Part shown: positions 25,588 through 33,600 of the stretch, one piece after another
Layout: every line of letters starts with the position of its first letter
Position numbering within the stretch: position 1 is the stretch's first letter
Source: Oscillospiraceae bacterium
GTDB lineage: Bacteria > Bacillota > Clostridia > Oscillospirales > Oscillospiraceae
NCBI GenBank assembly: GCA_017632035.1
Contig: JAGBSG010000064.1
Coordinates: 1-33,885, forward strand
Direction of reading: 5' to 3'
Length of the DNA stretch: 33,885 bases
Made by a program: the position numbers and the translations under genes
The notes under the pieces: model-generated
The model's input: only the letters and a program-made list of their open reading frames with translations
Told to the model about the DNA's origin: nothing
Databases searched by the model: none

Positions 25588-26349
25588 TTATGCTGGAAGC
25601 TTTTTGCCTGCCGTGATCCGGGAAACAAGCCGGACGAACCAGAAAGAGAGGAAGACAAAAAGTACATTTAAGGATGCGTTGATAAGAACGTAGAGGATCT
25701 GGGTTACGGTGTAGCCAAGAACCGGCTGCAGACTCAGGCGGACAGCTTCAAGGGGGGCAATATTGCATCTATAGAAGTTGGCAAAATTGGTTTGGAGCAG
25801 CTGTGCCATTGTGGCAGAAATAGCGCAGAAGCCGCAGGTGAAGAGCAGGGGTGCTTTTACTTCTTTGACATCACCGGGATCGTAGAGCCGAAGAGCCAGG
25901 ATCAGGATAAATTCCAGAACCACTATGTTATGGAAGGCAACGGCGTGGAAGCTAAGATAGTTGGTGAAAAATTCTTTGATGTTGCCGTCGCTGTAGATAA
26001 GTGCGGGGTAGATGAGCAGCAGCAGCGTCATAGCAGCGCAAATGCTGGTGGCAATGGTGAAAACGGTTTGTTGATATTTTCCCCTGTAGAAAGCCATTAT
26101 AGGCAGCATGAAAATGAACAGGGAGCAAAAATGAAAAGGCAGATGATATAGATCATACCCGTGGGTCAGAGAATAAGTTTGTTTGCCGATTTCAATGAGG
26201 ACCAGCAGACAAGCCAGAATCTGAAACGGTATCATGCGGATAGCAAAGCGTTGCTTGCCGATGGTCAGCTTGAGAATAACACCGAGGATCAGAAAAACAA
26301 TGACCGCGGGAAGGAGCGTTTGGGTATGTTCCGAAGTCCAGAGTACCAT
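25588..26349 (-). CDS. YwaF/TMEM164-type integral membrane protein
   Basis: The 253-residue protein has about seven hydrophobic helices. It carries the LPFHFCSLFIFMLP motif characteristic of the YwaF (TIGR02206) group, with a further His-rich stretch NYLSFHAVAFHNIVVLEF. The family is distantly related to the eukaryotic TMEM164 lipid acyltransferase, and the bacterial role is unknown. AAAGGGGG precedes the ATG at 26349. It is the last clear core gene before the AT-rich accessory region. Confidence 0.8.
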   Translation of the reverse strand: MVLWTSEHTQTLLPAVIVFLILGVILKLTIGKQRFAIRMIPFQILACLLVLIEIGKQTYSLTHGYDLYHLPFHFCSLFIFMLPIMAFYRGKYQQTVFTIATSICAAMTLLLLIYPALIYSDGNIKEFFTNYLSFHAVAFHNIVVLEFILILALRLYDPGDVKEVKAPLLFTCGFCAISATMAQLLQTNFANFYRCNIAPLEAVRLSLQPVLGYTVTQILYVLINASLNVLFVFLSFWFVRLVSRITAGKKLPA

Positions 26350-26365
26350 AGTATCCCCCTTTATG

Positions 26366-26394
26366 TTAATATTTTCTTTACAATTTTATCACAA
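26366..26394 (-). promoter_or_regulatory. Promoter of the YwaF-like gene
   Basis: On the minus strand TTGTGA (26389-26394), 17 bases, TATTAA (26366-26371). Confidence 0.6.
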
Positions 26395-26439
26395 TTTGAC
26401 GATGATCTCAACTGATCAAATCCTAAGACTTTTTTAAGA

Positions 26440-26680
26440 TTGAAGATGGTTTGCCGTTCTTTCAAGCCCTTGCAGGCGTTGTAAAAAATGGCTGACAAAA
26501 ACGGATTTATGCCAACAGCCGTAAAGGCTGCCGTCATAAATCCATGGACTTTCCCACGGCCTAAAAACATGCTCTGCCCAGCATGTTTTACCCCAGTGTG
26601 CGCACTGGTGCCGGCCGTTCAAGTCCTTGAGCATGCAGAAAACTCCGACACCAAAAAGGTGTCGGAGTTTTCTGTCTATG
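26440..26680 (+). ncRNA. Probable structured noncoding RNA with terminal terminator hairpin
   Basis: This intergenic stretch holds nested, perfectly complementary helices and no believable protein frame. Helix A is GGATTTATG (26503-26511) with CATAAATCC (26535-26543), enclosing CAGCC/GGCTG (26516-26520 with 26526-26530) across a 4x4 internal loop. A multibranch domain follows. GGACTT (26546-26551) pairs with AAGTCC (26621-26626), and inside it ACGGCC (26556-26561) pairs with GGCCGT (26613-26618). These enclose two hairpins, a 10-bp one (26564-26573 with 26580-26589) and CCAGTG-TGCG-CACTGG (26593-26608). A 17-bp terminator-like stem (26636-26652 with 26658-26674) ends the unit. The + strand is assumed; the minus strand is not excluded. 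No identity is assigned; raiA RNA is one known Clostridia class to test. Confidence 0.6.
26636..26680 (+). terminator. Strong hairpin closing the structured RNA
   Basis: A perfect 17-bp stem with an AAAAA loop. The descending arm includes GTTTTCTG, so the T-tract is partly inside the stem. It is nearly symmetric and could act on either strand. Confidence 0.75.
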
Positions 26681-26753
26681 GGCTACAAAAAAGATGTTTT
26701 GCCGTTTTTGTGTATGAATTTGAACTCGCGCATATATCACATGTATACTAAAA

Positions 26754-26768
26754 TCATCCGCGAAGCGG
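26754..26768. repeat. Small perfect palindrome before the large repeat
   Basis: ATCCGC and GCGGAT flank GAA, giving a 6-bp stem. It marks the left edge of the repetitive block. Confidence 0.45.
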
Positions 26769-26771
26769 ATC

Positions 26772-26906
26772 CCTTTACTTCTTCACTATTCACTATTACT
26801 TATTGCCTAATCGACAAGTTTCGAGAAAAAAGAGTGAAAAGTGAAGTGTGAATAGTGAAGAGTGAAAAAGTAAAATCGACAAGCTTCTTTCGAAACTTGT
26901 CGATTT
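26772..26906. repeat. Large imperfect palindrome (MITE/REP-like) with internal hairpin
   Basis: The left arm, rich in TTCACTATTCACT units (26772-26800), is matched on the opposite strand by the right arm with GTGAATAGTGAAGAGTGAAA (from 26849). AATCGACAAG occurs twice (26809 and 26874). The second copy forms a 10-bp stem with CTTGTCGATT (26896-26905). No coding capacity. I associate repeats of this style with intergenic mobile palindromes in gut Clostridia; this needs a copy-number check. Confidence 0.6.
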
Positions 26907-27030
26907 TGGCAGGGGCACAAGGACTTGAATTGCCATAGATTTTGCATTTGATTAACTTTTGTTAACCATTTAGTACCATTTCTGCGGGTTTTCCGAACAT
27001 TTAACCCCCACTAAACACAATGGTTAACCA
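26907..27030. other. tRNA-tail-like and attachment-like debris
   Basis: On the minus strand TTCAAGTCC followed by TTGTGCCCCTGCCA resembles a tRNA T-loop and 3' end, but neither the T stem nor the acceptor can be paired, so it is not a functional tRNA. Next to it GTTAACCATT (26961-26970) and AATGGTTAAC (27019-27028) form a perfect 10-bp inverted pair, and TTAACTTTTGTTAA is a further small palindrome. Together they resemble an integration-site remnant. No gene is seen in 26907-27136. Confidence 0.35.
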
Positions 27031-27136
27031 CCCACAACCTCCCCAATAAGGGGAAAAATAAGGGAAAACTTTTTAAACCGCTGCCTAGCAGGTACGCAAG
27101 AATGATTGTTTCCAAAGTTTCTAATGCTATTTTACA

Positions 27137-27593
27137 CTATAGGACAATGGATAACTCACTGCAAAGAGCATTGTGTATTGCAAGTTCCCAGCCATTTCCT
27201 GTTAAAACTCCGGTGTCACCCTTGTGATTCCACCGCCAAGCATACTGACCGCCCATTCTGTTTACATTTCCCCAAAAACCGACTCGATAAAAATCTTCAA
27301 GGATATCATCCTTTCTTTCATCCCAAAAAGCACGAGCCTTACTTCCCTTCGTAGTATTTCTGCGAATCTGTTCTGGGGTAATGATTCTAGTTCCACCGCG
27401 CAATAATCTCATTACAATTTCTATTTCTTCGCTTGTATAGAGGGATTGCAACTCCTGTCGTATTTCGGTAAGGCTATTCTTTGAATACTCTTTTCTGAGC
27501 GTATCAAAAGCAGCTTGAGAAAAAGCTGTATCTTGACAATGTAAACTATCATTTTGTGCAGCAATAAGGAATCTGACAATATCTCTTGGGCGG
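27137..27593 (-). pseudogene. C-terminal fragment of an RPRD-type P-loop ATPase
   Basis: Reading the minus strand from about 27620 to the stop at 27137 gives a frame with VIARPRDIVRFLIAAQ (RPRDI at 27578-27592), KEYSKNSLTEI, then FYRVGFWGN and a C-terminal AIHNALCSELSI. The RPRDI helix and the GF-GN and IH-AL segments match my memory of the C-terminal winged-helix part of STAND-like P-loop ATPases of the Sll1717 type. The nucleotide-binding N-terminal half is absent. There is no start codon or ribosome site; the TTG at 27451 is only a frame artefact. Upstream sequence is in another frame, so this is debris from a deletion or frameshift. Confidence 0.6.
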
Positions 27594-27972
27594 GCGATAA
27601 CTGTGAATAAAAATGGTCTCGGGCAACCTGGGCATGTACATATGCAGGAAGCCGGTGGGCAGTGGTCTCCCGAAGATATGTATTGTAGTCTACATCCAGG
27701 AAATTTCGTGCTATGGGGTTGATGAAGTTATCCAGATTTGCTTTAAAGCCGAGAATCCCGGAGAAGAATAAATCAGAGGCGAACTGTTGTTGAATCGCAT
27801 CCCATTCTGCTTTTAGCGCACTTTCTCCAAGGGACCCCTGAAGCTGTTGCGTTGCCTTTTCGCATTGTTTTTGCGTGATCACAAATTCCTCAAAATTATC
27901 TGACATAATTTTTGCCACTGCGTCAACAAGGTGTGTTCCAGTTAGGACCTCTAAAATTGTTTGTGCTTTCAT
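27594..27972 (-). pseudogene. N-terminal part of an unrecognised gene, joined out of frame to the ATPase tail
   Basis: A proper start exists. ATG at 27972 (MKAQTILEVLTG) has AAAGGAT 9 bases upstream. About 125 residues of good coding character follow (DNFEEFVITQKQCEKATQQ, NFINPIARNFLDVDYNTYL, HAQVARDHFYSQLSPAQE). The frame then runs about 50 codons further to a stop at 27421, overlapping the ATPase tail in another frame, with low-quality sequence. I do not recognise the family with certainty. The most economical reading is a deletion fusing two genes, or a single frameshift. A perfect split inverted repeat lies directly upstream. Confidence 0.55.
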
Positions 27973-27988
27973 AGAATTACATCCTTTC

Positions 27989-28029
27989 AAATAAGCTTAT
28001 AGCATTGATTACATACTATAAGCTTATTT
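27989..28029. promoter_or_regulatory. Perfect split inverted repeat, probable repressor operator
   Basis: AAATAAGCTTATAG (27989-28002) and CTATAAGCTTATTT (28016-28029) are exact reverse complements separated by 13 bases. Each half contains the palindrome TAAGCTTA, so the site offers two dyads about 27 bases apart. It lies just upstream of the broken gene's ribosome site and near the XRE gene. The layout fits a dimer-pair repressor site over a promoter (TATAGT or TATAAG on the minus strand). Confidence 0.6.
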
Positions 28030-28084
28030 TACAGGCTCTGTCCCGCGAAAACTGCCGAAAGTTGCCGTAAGGTCTCCGAATATG

Positions 28085-28112
28085 AAAAAAGGAGACACTT
28101 TTTCGTGTCTCC
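28085..28112 (-). terminator. XRE gene terminator
   Basis: On the minus strand GGAGACAC/GTGTCTCC (8 bp) with loop GAAAAA is followed by six T residues, 8 bases past the stop. Confidence 0.93.
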
Positions 28113-28119
28113 TGGGGTA

Positions 28120-28443
28120 TCAGTCAAGATTTCTTACATATGCATCGAGAATATCTGCGGCAGTTTTTCTTTGCTGCGGCGTAAGATCTTTCAGTTTGTT
28201 TGTAATTTCATCGAATATGTATGCCTCGCCGGAACGCAATTCATTTCTCAGAACATAATCTGCAGAGATATCCAGCGCTTCGATGATTTTAATAAAGCTG
28301 TTCAGGCTGGGCATTTTGAGACCTCTTTCAATCTCACCAAGATACACATTGCCAATGCCTGCCTGCTCCGCTAATGCTTGCTGGGTATAGCTCTTCTTCA
28401 GCCTGGCTTCCCGAATCCTTTGACCCAATGCTGTTTTCTCCAA
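28120..28443 (-). CDS. XRE-family helix-turn-helix transcriptional regulator
   Basis: A 107-residue protein with an N-terminal HTH_3 domain: LGQRIREARLKKSYTQQALA, EQAGIGNVYLGEIERGLKMP and the following helices through about residue 66. An acidic helical C-terminal extension follows. The start is TTG at 28443, supported by a strong GAGGAGGTG 6 bases upstream; no ATG is available in the right place. It may bind the split inverted repeat at 27989-28029. A candidate ECF-type promoter precedes it. It is divergent from the sigma-factor gene. Confidence 0.88.
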   Translation of the reverse strand: MEKTALGQRIREARLKKSYTQQALAEQAGIGNVYLGEIERGLKMPSLNSFIKIIEALDISADYVLRNELRSGEAYIFDEITNKLKDLTPQQRKTAADILDAYVRNLD

Positions 28444-28467
28444 AACTGCACCTCCTCTACAGTGTAT

Positions 28468-28495
28468 TATGTATTGACAGAGATAAAAAGTGACA
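28468..28495 (-). promoter_or_regulatory. Candidate ECF sigma promoter, copy 1 (XRE gene)
   Basis: On the minus strand TGTCAC (28490-28495), exactly 15 bases, then ATACATA (28468-28474). It matches the other two copies with one mismatch in the second block. The start codon follows about 25 bases downstream. Confidence 0.45.
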
Positions 28496-28576
28496 GATTA
28501 AATGGAAAAATTGTTGAAAACTGTATAATTTTTTGATAACATGTGGGAAACAGGGGAAGGTAGGTGATGAACAGGG

Positions 28577-29062
28577 ATGGATATGGCACAGAGAAAACAA
28601 ATTGAAGAGCTGTATATGGAGATGTACGATAAGCTGATGGCTTATGCCTGTAGTTGCTTGGCCAGTGAAGCCTTGGCGGAAGAAGCGGTGCAGGAGACCT
28701 TCCATATTGCTTGCAAGAAATCGATGCAGTTATGCTGCAGCTCCAACCCTCAGGGTTGGCTTGTTCTGACACTGAAGAATACCATTCGGAATATGCAGAG
28801 CCACCGGGCAGCTATGAAGAAGCTGGTCGAGAGGTATATGCTGACGCGGATCTCGGAGTGTTCTTATACGGAAGACAAGATCCAGTTTAACATTCTCTAT
28901 GAGGATGTGACAGAGATGGACGAGTTCAAACTCCTGTCAGAAATGGTGATAGAGGGAAAATCTCATCAGGAAATGGCGGAGGCCCGGGGTATTACGGTCA
29001 GTGCATGCAAGAAGCGCGTGCAGCGCGCAAAGGAAGCTTTGCAGAAGAAAATTAACGATTGA
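28577..29062 (+). CDS. ECF-type RNA polymerase sigma factor
   Basis: The 161-residue protein has a sigma region 2 (YMEMYDKLMAYACSCL through AEEAVQETFHIAC, residues about 12-48) and a region 4 helix-turn-helix (EMVIEGKSHQEMAEARGI through KKRVQRAKEALQ, about residues 120-158). This is the two-domain architecture of ECF sigma factors. It would direct RNA polymerase to a small regulon. An AGGTG-type ribosome site precedes 28577, and a second ATG at 28583 is possible. It is followed by a DUF4367 membrane protein, the usual partner position for an anti-sigma. No copy of the TGTCAC motif precedes this gene on its own strand. Confidence 0.9.
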   Translation: MDMAQRKQIEELYMEMYDKLMAYACSCLASEALAEEAVQETFHIACKKSMQLCCSSNPQGWLVLTLKNTIRNMQSHRAAMKKLVERYMLTRISECSYTEDKIQFNILYEDVTEMDEFKLLSEMVIEGKSHQEMAEARGITVSACKKRVQRAKEALQKKIND

Positions 29063-29090
29063 TGTCACCATGTGACGGTTTTGCTACATA
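29063..29090 (+). promoter_or_regulatory. Candidate ECF sigma promoter, copy 2 (DUF4367 gene)
   Basis: TGTCAC (29063-29068), 15 bases, CTACATA (29084-29090), starting at the base after the sigma-factor stop. Predicted transcription starts about 15 bases before the start codon. It would let the sigma factor drive its own partner gene separately from itself. Confidence 0.6.
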
Positions 29091-29113
29091 TATAGATGAA
29101 GGGAGGAAACAGA

Positions 29114-29974
29114 ATGTCCGAGAATCAGGACTGTGGAATTCGGAATCACTCGAAATATGATACCATGGACACAGAAACACTTGAGGAAATTCTGCGGTTG
29201 GATTCTGAAGCCCCAGAGGGGCAGGAATCGGATACAGAGTTGATTCTGTACATAATGGAGGTGTTGGCGAAGAGAAAAAAACTAAGCAGCACCGGAAAGA
29301 CAGCACAGCAAGCATGGGAATCCTTTCAGCAGCACTATCTTCCCCAGGAGGAAGAGATTGCTGAAAAGCCTTTGAAATCCAAGAAGATCAATAAGTCATT
29401 CAGTTCCGGGCTGCGCCGGCTGATTGCGGCAGCGGCAGTGGTGGCACTGTTGGTTGGCCTCTCTGTGGCGGCTGGGGCGTTGCGTTGGGAAGAGATTTGG
29501 AACACCGTTGCCAAATGGGCAAAGGAGACCTTCTCCTTCGTGAGCCCGGACCAGACGGAGCAGACTGGGCCGAGTCCTGACAATATCAATTGCTACACAG
29601 CTTTGCAGGAGGCGTTGGCTGCAGAAAAGAGAGAAACAGATATTGTGCCCACATGGATCCCGGAAGGATATATATTCAATGAGATTATTATTGAAGAAAA
29701 TCCAATGCAAAAAGTATATGTTGCCTTGTATAGTCATGGAGAAACAATTTTAAAAATCCATGTACAGGCGCATTTGATGGCTGATCCTGAGAGAGTGGAG
29801 GCCAATGAGGATCTGCTTGAAGTTTACCAATCGTCCGGTGTGGATTATTATATTCTCGCCAACCATCAGCAGCTGCGGGCTGTTTGGATCAAGGGTTCCT
29901 ATGAGTGCTATATTTCCGGTGAATTGACTGTCGAAGAAATAAAATTGATGATCGATTCTATCGGGAAAGGATAA
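29114..29974 (+). CDS. DUF4367 membrane protein, probable anti-sigma factor
   Basis: The 286-residue protein has an acidic cytosolic N-terminal part (about 100 residues) and one membrane helix (LIAAAAVVALLVGLSVAAGA, about residues 105-125). An extracellular C-terminal DUF4367-type domain follows, with PTWIPEGYIFNEIII and a closing LTVEEIKLMIDSIG. This topology is typical of proteins encoded just after ECF sigma factors and thought to hold them at the membrane. No zinc-binding HxxxCxxC motif is present. The start at 29114 has GGGAGG 7 bases upstream; the ATG at 29096 has none. Confidence 0.85.
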   Translation: MSENQDCGIRNHSKYDTMDTETLEEILRLDSEAPEGQESDTELILYIMEVLAKRKKLSSTGKTAQQAWESFQQHYLPQEEEIAEKPLKSKKINKSFSSGLRRLIAAAAVVALLVGLSVAAGALRWEEIWNTVAKWAKETFSFVSPDQTEQTGPSPDNINCYTALQEALAAEKRETDIVPTWIPEGYIFNEIIIEENPMQKVYVALYSHGETILKIHVQAHLMADPERVEANEDLLEVYQSSGVDYYILANHQQLRAVWIKGSYECYISGELTVEEIKLMIDSIGKG

Positions 29975-29981
29975 GCACTTT

Positions 29982-30440
29982 ATGAATATGAGAAATCGCT
30001 TCAAAATTTTTCGCCTTGTGGCAATCGTCATGGTACTGGTGCTGGCTATGCCTATGAGCGTCAGCGCGGCGGTGATTGAACCAGTACAGCCCTGTGCCAG
30101 TTACTATTTGGATTCCTATAATGCTTTTGTGTACCCTGCGGGAAGTGGAAAGGTACAGGTTTGGTTTTCGGTGACCGGCGTCAATTATATGGATGAGCTT
30201 GGGGCACTGACCATCCAGCTTTACGAATCTACAGACAATAGCACATGGGAATGGGTTGATGCCTACACCCATGATAGAACCTCGGGTATGTTGAGTTACG
30301 ATGACATTTATCACAGCGGCCATGTGGAATACCAGGGTGTGGCAGGCCGGTATTACAAGGCCTATGTCTGCATCTGGGGTGGCAAAGATGGAGACGGCGA
30401 TACCCGCTACTTCTGGACAAGCACGAAACTGGCAACTTGA
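29982..30440 (+). CDS. Small secreted protein of unknown function
   Basis: The 152-residue product has a signal peptide (basic start, LVAIVMVLVLAMPMSVSA, cleavage probably after VSAA). It then has a beta-rich domain of about 120 residues with many Tyr and Trp (KVQVWFSVTGVNYM, STWEWVDAY, YYKAYVCIWGG). It resembles small secreted beta-sandwich proteins (possibly DUF6147) found beside DUF4367 proteins, but I am not sure of the family. It lies 7 bases after the DUF4367 gene, so it is in the same operon, with AAAGGAT as ribosome site. Confidence 0.8.
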   Translation: MNMRNRFKIFRLVAIVMVLVLAMPMSVSAAVIEPVQPCASYYLDSYNAFVYPAGSGKVQVWFSVTGVNYMDELGALTIQLYESTDNSTWEWVDAYTHDRTSGMLSYDDIYHSGHVEYQGVAGRYYKAYVCIWGGKDGDGDTRYFWTSTKLAT

Positions 30441-30474
30441 TTTTTTAAAATCCACGCACAAGAGAATATGCGCA

Positions 30475-30518
30475 ACCCCGGGTAGGCGACTAAAGCCTAC
30501 CCGGGGTCTTGCTTTTTC
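30475..30518 (+). terminator. Terminator of the sigma operon
   Basis: A perfect 13-bp GC-rich stem (30475-30487 with 30495-30507) is followed by CTTGCTTTTTCTT. It separates the sigma operon from the RHS gene, which therefore needs its own promoter. Confidence 0.9.
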
Positions 30519-30556
30519 TTGAGATATACATTTTATGTAAAAAACGGAAAAATAAA

Positions 30557-30584
30557 TGTCACCAATTGTGCAAGTCTCTACATA
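30557..30584 (+). promoter_or_regulatory. Candidate ECF sigma promoter, copy 3 (RHS gene)
   Basis: TGTCAC (30557-30562), 15 bases, CTACATA (30578-30584). Both blocks and the spacing are identical to copy 2, including the A before and CA after TGTCAC. Flanking sequence otherwise differs, so it is not a simple duplication. The leader to the RHS start is about 80 bases. Confidence 0.6.
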
Positions 30585-30671
30585 AATAAGTAGATGGCTG
30601 CCATGGGTGTAGGCAGCCTGTCCGGTTCGTAAGGAATCCCTATATTAGAAACAGAAAAGGAGGAGACTTGT

Positions 30672-33600
30672 ATGTGTAAAACCATGCTCCGTTTTTGCAG
30701 CGTCCTGCTGGTAGTTGTCCTGCTTGCGAATATGCTTCCCCTAAGCACCTTCGCGGCAGAGCTTCAGGCGCGGGCTGCTGAAACCGAGACTACAGCTGCG
30801 GCAGAATCAACTGTTGTATCATCCACAGTCAAAACCGCAGAAGAAATCATCGAAAACAGAACCAAATTTTCTAAGGAATTTAAGCTCTCCGGCGGCCTGC
30901 ATATGGCCGTGGTGTATCCGGAGGCTGTCCACTATGAAGAGGATGGCCAGTGGAAGGAGATCGACAACACCCTAAGAGCCTCCGGCGCAGGAACAAAGGC
31001 GGCCTATACCAACACCGCCGGTGTGTGGGATGTGTCGTTCCCTCAGAGCCTGCGTGACGGCAGCGCCGTCACGATTACTAAGGACGGCTATACCCTGCGC
31101 TTTGCCATGGCCGGCCAGCTTAGCGCGCCCACCGGCGGCCTTTCGACTATGGCCATCGGGTCTGAAAATGCCAGCTTCTCTGTGGAATCCGCTAAGCTCT
31201 CTGCCGCCCAGGTGCAGAAGATCGACCTGAGCGCTGCAAAGGCAGAAGCAGAGTACCCCGAGACCGTGCCGGATAAGCTCTACTCCCGGCTGCAGTATAC
31301 CGGGGTATATAGCAATACGGATATCATCTATGACCTGCAATCCAACCAGGTAAAGGAATCCGTAGTGCTCAGCAGCTACAGCGCGGACCTGCGGGGCTAC
31401 CGGTATACCCTGAATGTGGGCAGGCTGATCCCTGTGCTGGACAGCAGCGGCAGGATCGACCTGTACGACGAAAACCGGGAAAGCATCATTATGACCCTGC
31501 CCGCACCCTATATGGTGGACAGCGCCGGGGCGTATTTCCACGATGTCACCGTGACCCTGGAGGGCAGCGGCAGTACCTATACCCTGTGTTACATCCTGCC
31601 CCAGAGCTGGCTGGCAGACAGCAGCCGCCAGTGGCCGGTGATATTGGATCCCATCGTGGACGCCAATGTGGATGTGAACAACATCAGCGATGTGACTGTG
31701 TATGAGCTCAGCACACCGCTGGACTATCAGAGCGGCGTTCTGGACTGGGGTCATAACACCAGCTTTGGCATCATGCGCTCCTTTGTGAAATATAATTCCC
31801 TTCCCACCCGGACCTCTGCGGATGTGGTGGTGGGAGCTATGTTCCGGGTGTATAAGCCCAATAATTCCAGCAACGCAACTGTAGCCCAGATCCATAAGGT
31901 CAATACGACCTGGGAGTCCTCCGCCATGAATTGGGGGAATCAGCCGGGCCACAGCCCCATCGTTGAGGATTTTGCAACCGTACAGAATATAGACTACTAC
32001 GGGTTCGATGTGACGGATATCGTCCGTGGCTGGTACGAGGGGGAGAATACCGGACTTCTGATCCGGGCATCGGACGAGATAGAGAATACCACCTCCACCA
32101 CCTCCTACCGCAAGCAGTTCTATTCCTCGGACTATTCCATCTATCAGCACGACCAGAAGCCCTACCTGCAGATCCTGTTCCGCAACAATAACGGTCTGGA
32201 AAGCTATTGGGATTATACCGCATCTTCCGCGGGCCGTGCAGGCACAGGCTATGTGAACAACTACACCGGCAATCTGGTGTGGGTGCGCAGTGACCTTGGC
32301 TTCGGCGGCACCCGGATGCCCGTAGCTATCAGCCATGTGTATAATGCCAACGACGCAGCCAATAACGCCTTTGGCACAGGCAGCGGCTGGCGTACTACCT
32401 TCAACCAGAGAGTCAGTATCTGGAACAACAGAAACAGCACCTACTATGTCTGGGAGGATTCTGACGGCACCAAGCACTACTTCTATAACGAGTCCGGCAA
32501 TACCTATAAGGACGAGGACGGCCTGGAGCTGACCCTGACGGTGACAAACACCTCCACACTGGAATGTTATATTGCCGATCAGTACGAAAACCGCTCCTAT
32601 TTCGATGCCTACGGCCGCCTGACCAAGCAGGAGAACAACCAGCAGACCAAGAGCAGTATCAACATCACTTACACCACCGACACGGGCTTCCTGATCAACA
32701 CCGTCACTGATGGCGTAGGCCGGGTGTATGCCTACAGCTATAACGGCAGCGGTCTGCTTTCCCGCATCAGCTACCGGGGCAAGGGAAGCACAGAGCTGAG
32801 CTATGTATCCTATGGCTACAGCGGCACACAGCTAACCACAGTGACCGATCAGGATGGGAAGAGTACTTCCTATACCTACGCCAACGGGAATCTGCTTGCC
32901 TCCGCCCAGGATATCGACAGCTACAAGCTGACCTACGAATATACCACCCATACTCCCGGCAAGCCCAGCCGGGTAAGGAAGCTCTGCGAGTTTGACGGCG
33001 CAAAGCCAGGCAGTGAGCTTGATTTTTCCTACGGCAACAACCAGACAGTCATTACCGACTATAACGGCAATAAGCAGATCTACCAGTTCAACAACTGGGG
33101 CAATACTGTAGCCGTCTATGACGGTGAGGGTCGGGCACAGCTGGCGCAGTACGCCTTTACGGATGCAGAGGACGAAAAAAACAATACAGATGCCACCCGA
33201 AAGACCAATCAGCTGCGGCAGGCATCCAACCTGCAGTACACAGTAACAAACTGGGTTTGGGACATGAGCTTTGAAGGCTATTCCACCTGGAACAATGCCA
33301 GCGGCATGAGCAATGTTGCCACAGGCGCGCAGCGTTATTCCGGCCTTAGCTCTTTGCAGATCAGCGGACCGGGGGAATATGTGTCCGATTTTTGCATAAC
33401 GGTTCCCGCTGGCAAATCGTGCACATTCTCCGCTTATATGAAAGCGTCTGCCAATACCAGCGCGTGGTTGGCCTTAATAGACAGTGGGGGCGCTTCCTAT
33501 ATCAGCGAATACCTTACCGGCGGCGCAAGCGAGACCGGCTGGGAGCGGCTGCAGGCATCCTATACCAACACGACCGGCATGACCCAAACACTGGAAGCCC

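Noticed and set aside
26361-26634. Two overlapping minus-strand frames of 66-69 codons in the structured RNA region
   Set aside because: Their residues follow from the RNA helices, there is no ribosome site, and one runs into the promoter of the YwaF-like gene.
26809-26883. Direct-repeat attachment sites (two AATCGACAAG copies)
   Set aside because: They lie only 65 bases apart within one palindrome and enclose no gene, so they are better explained as parts of the repeat element.
26907-26935. A functional tRNA gene
   Set aside because: Only a T-loop-like string is present; neither the T stem nor an acceptor stem can be formed.
30972-32477. 501-codon open frame on the minus strand inside the RHS gene
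   Set aside because: It is a mirror of the well-supported RHS reading frame, has no ribosome site, and its sequence has His/Gly/Ile-rich antisense character.
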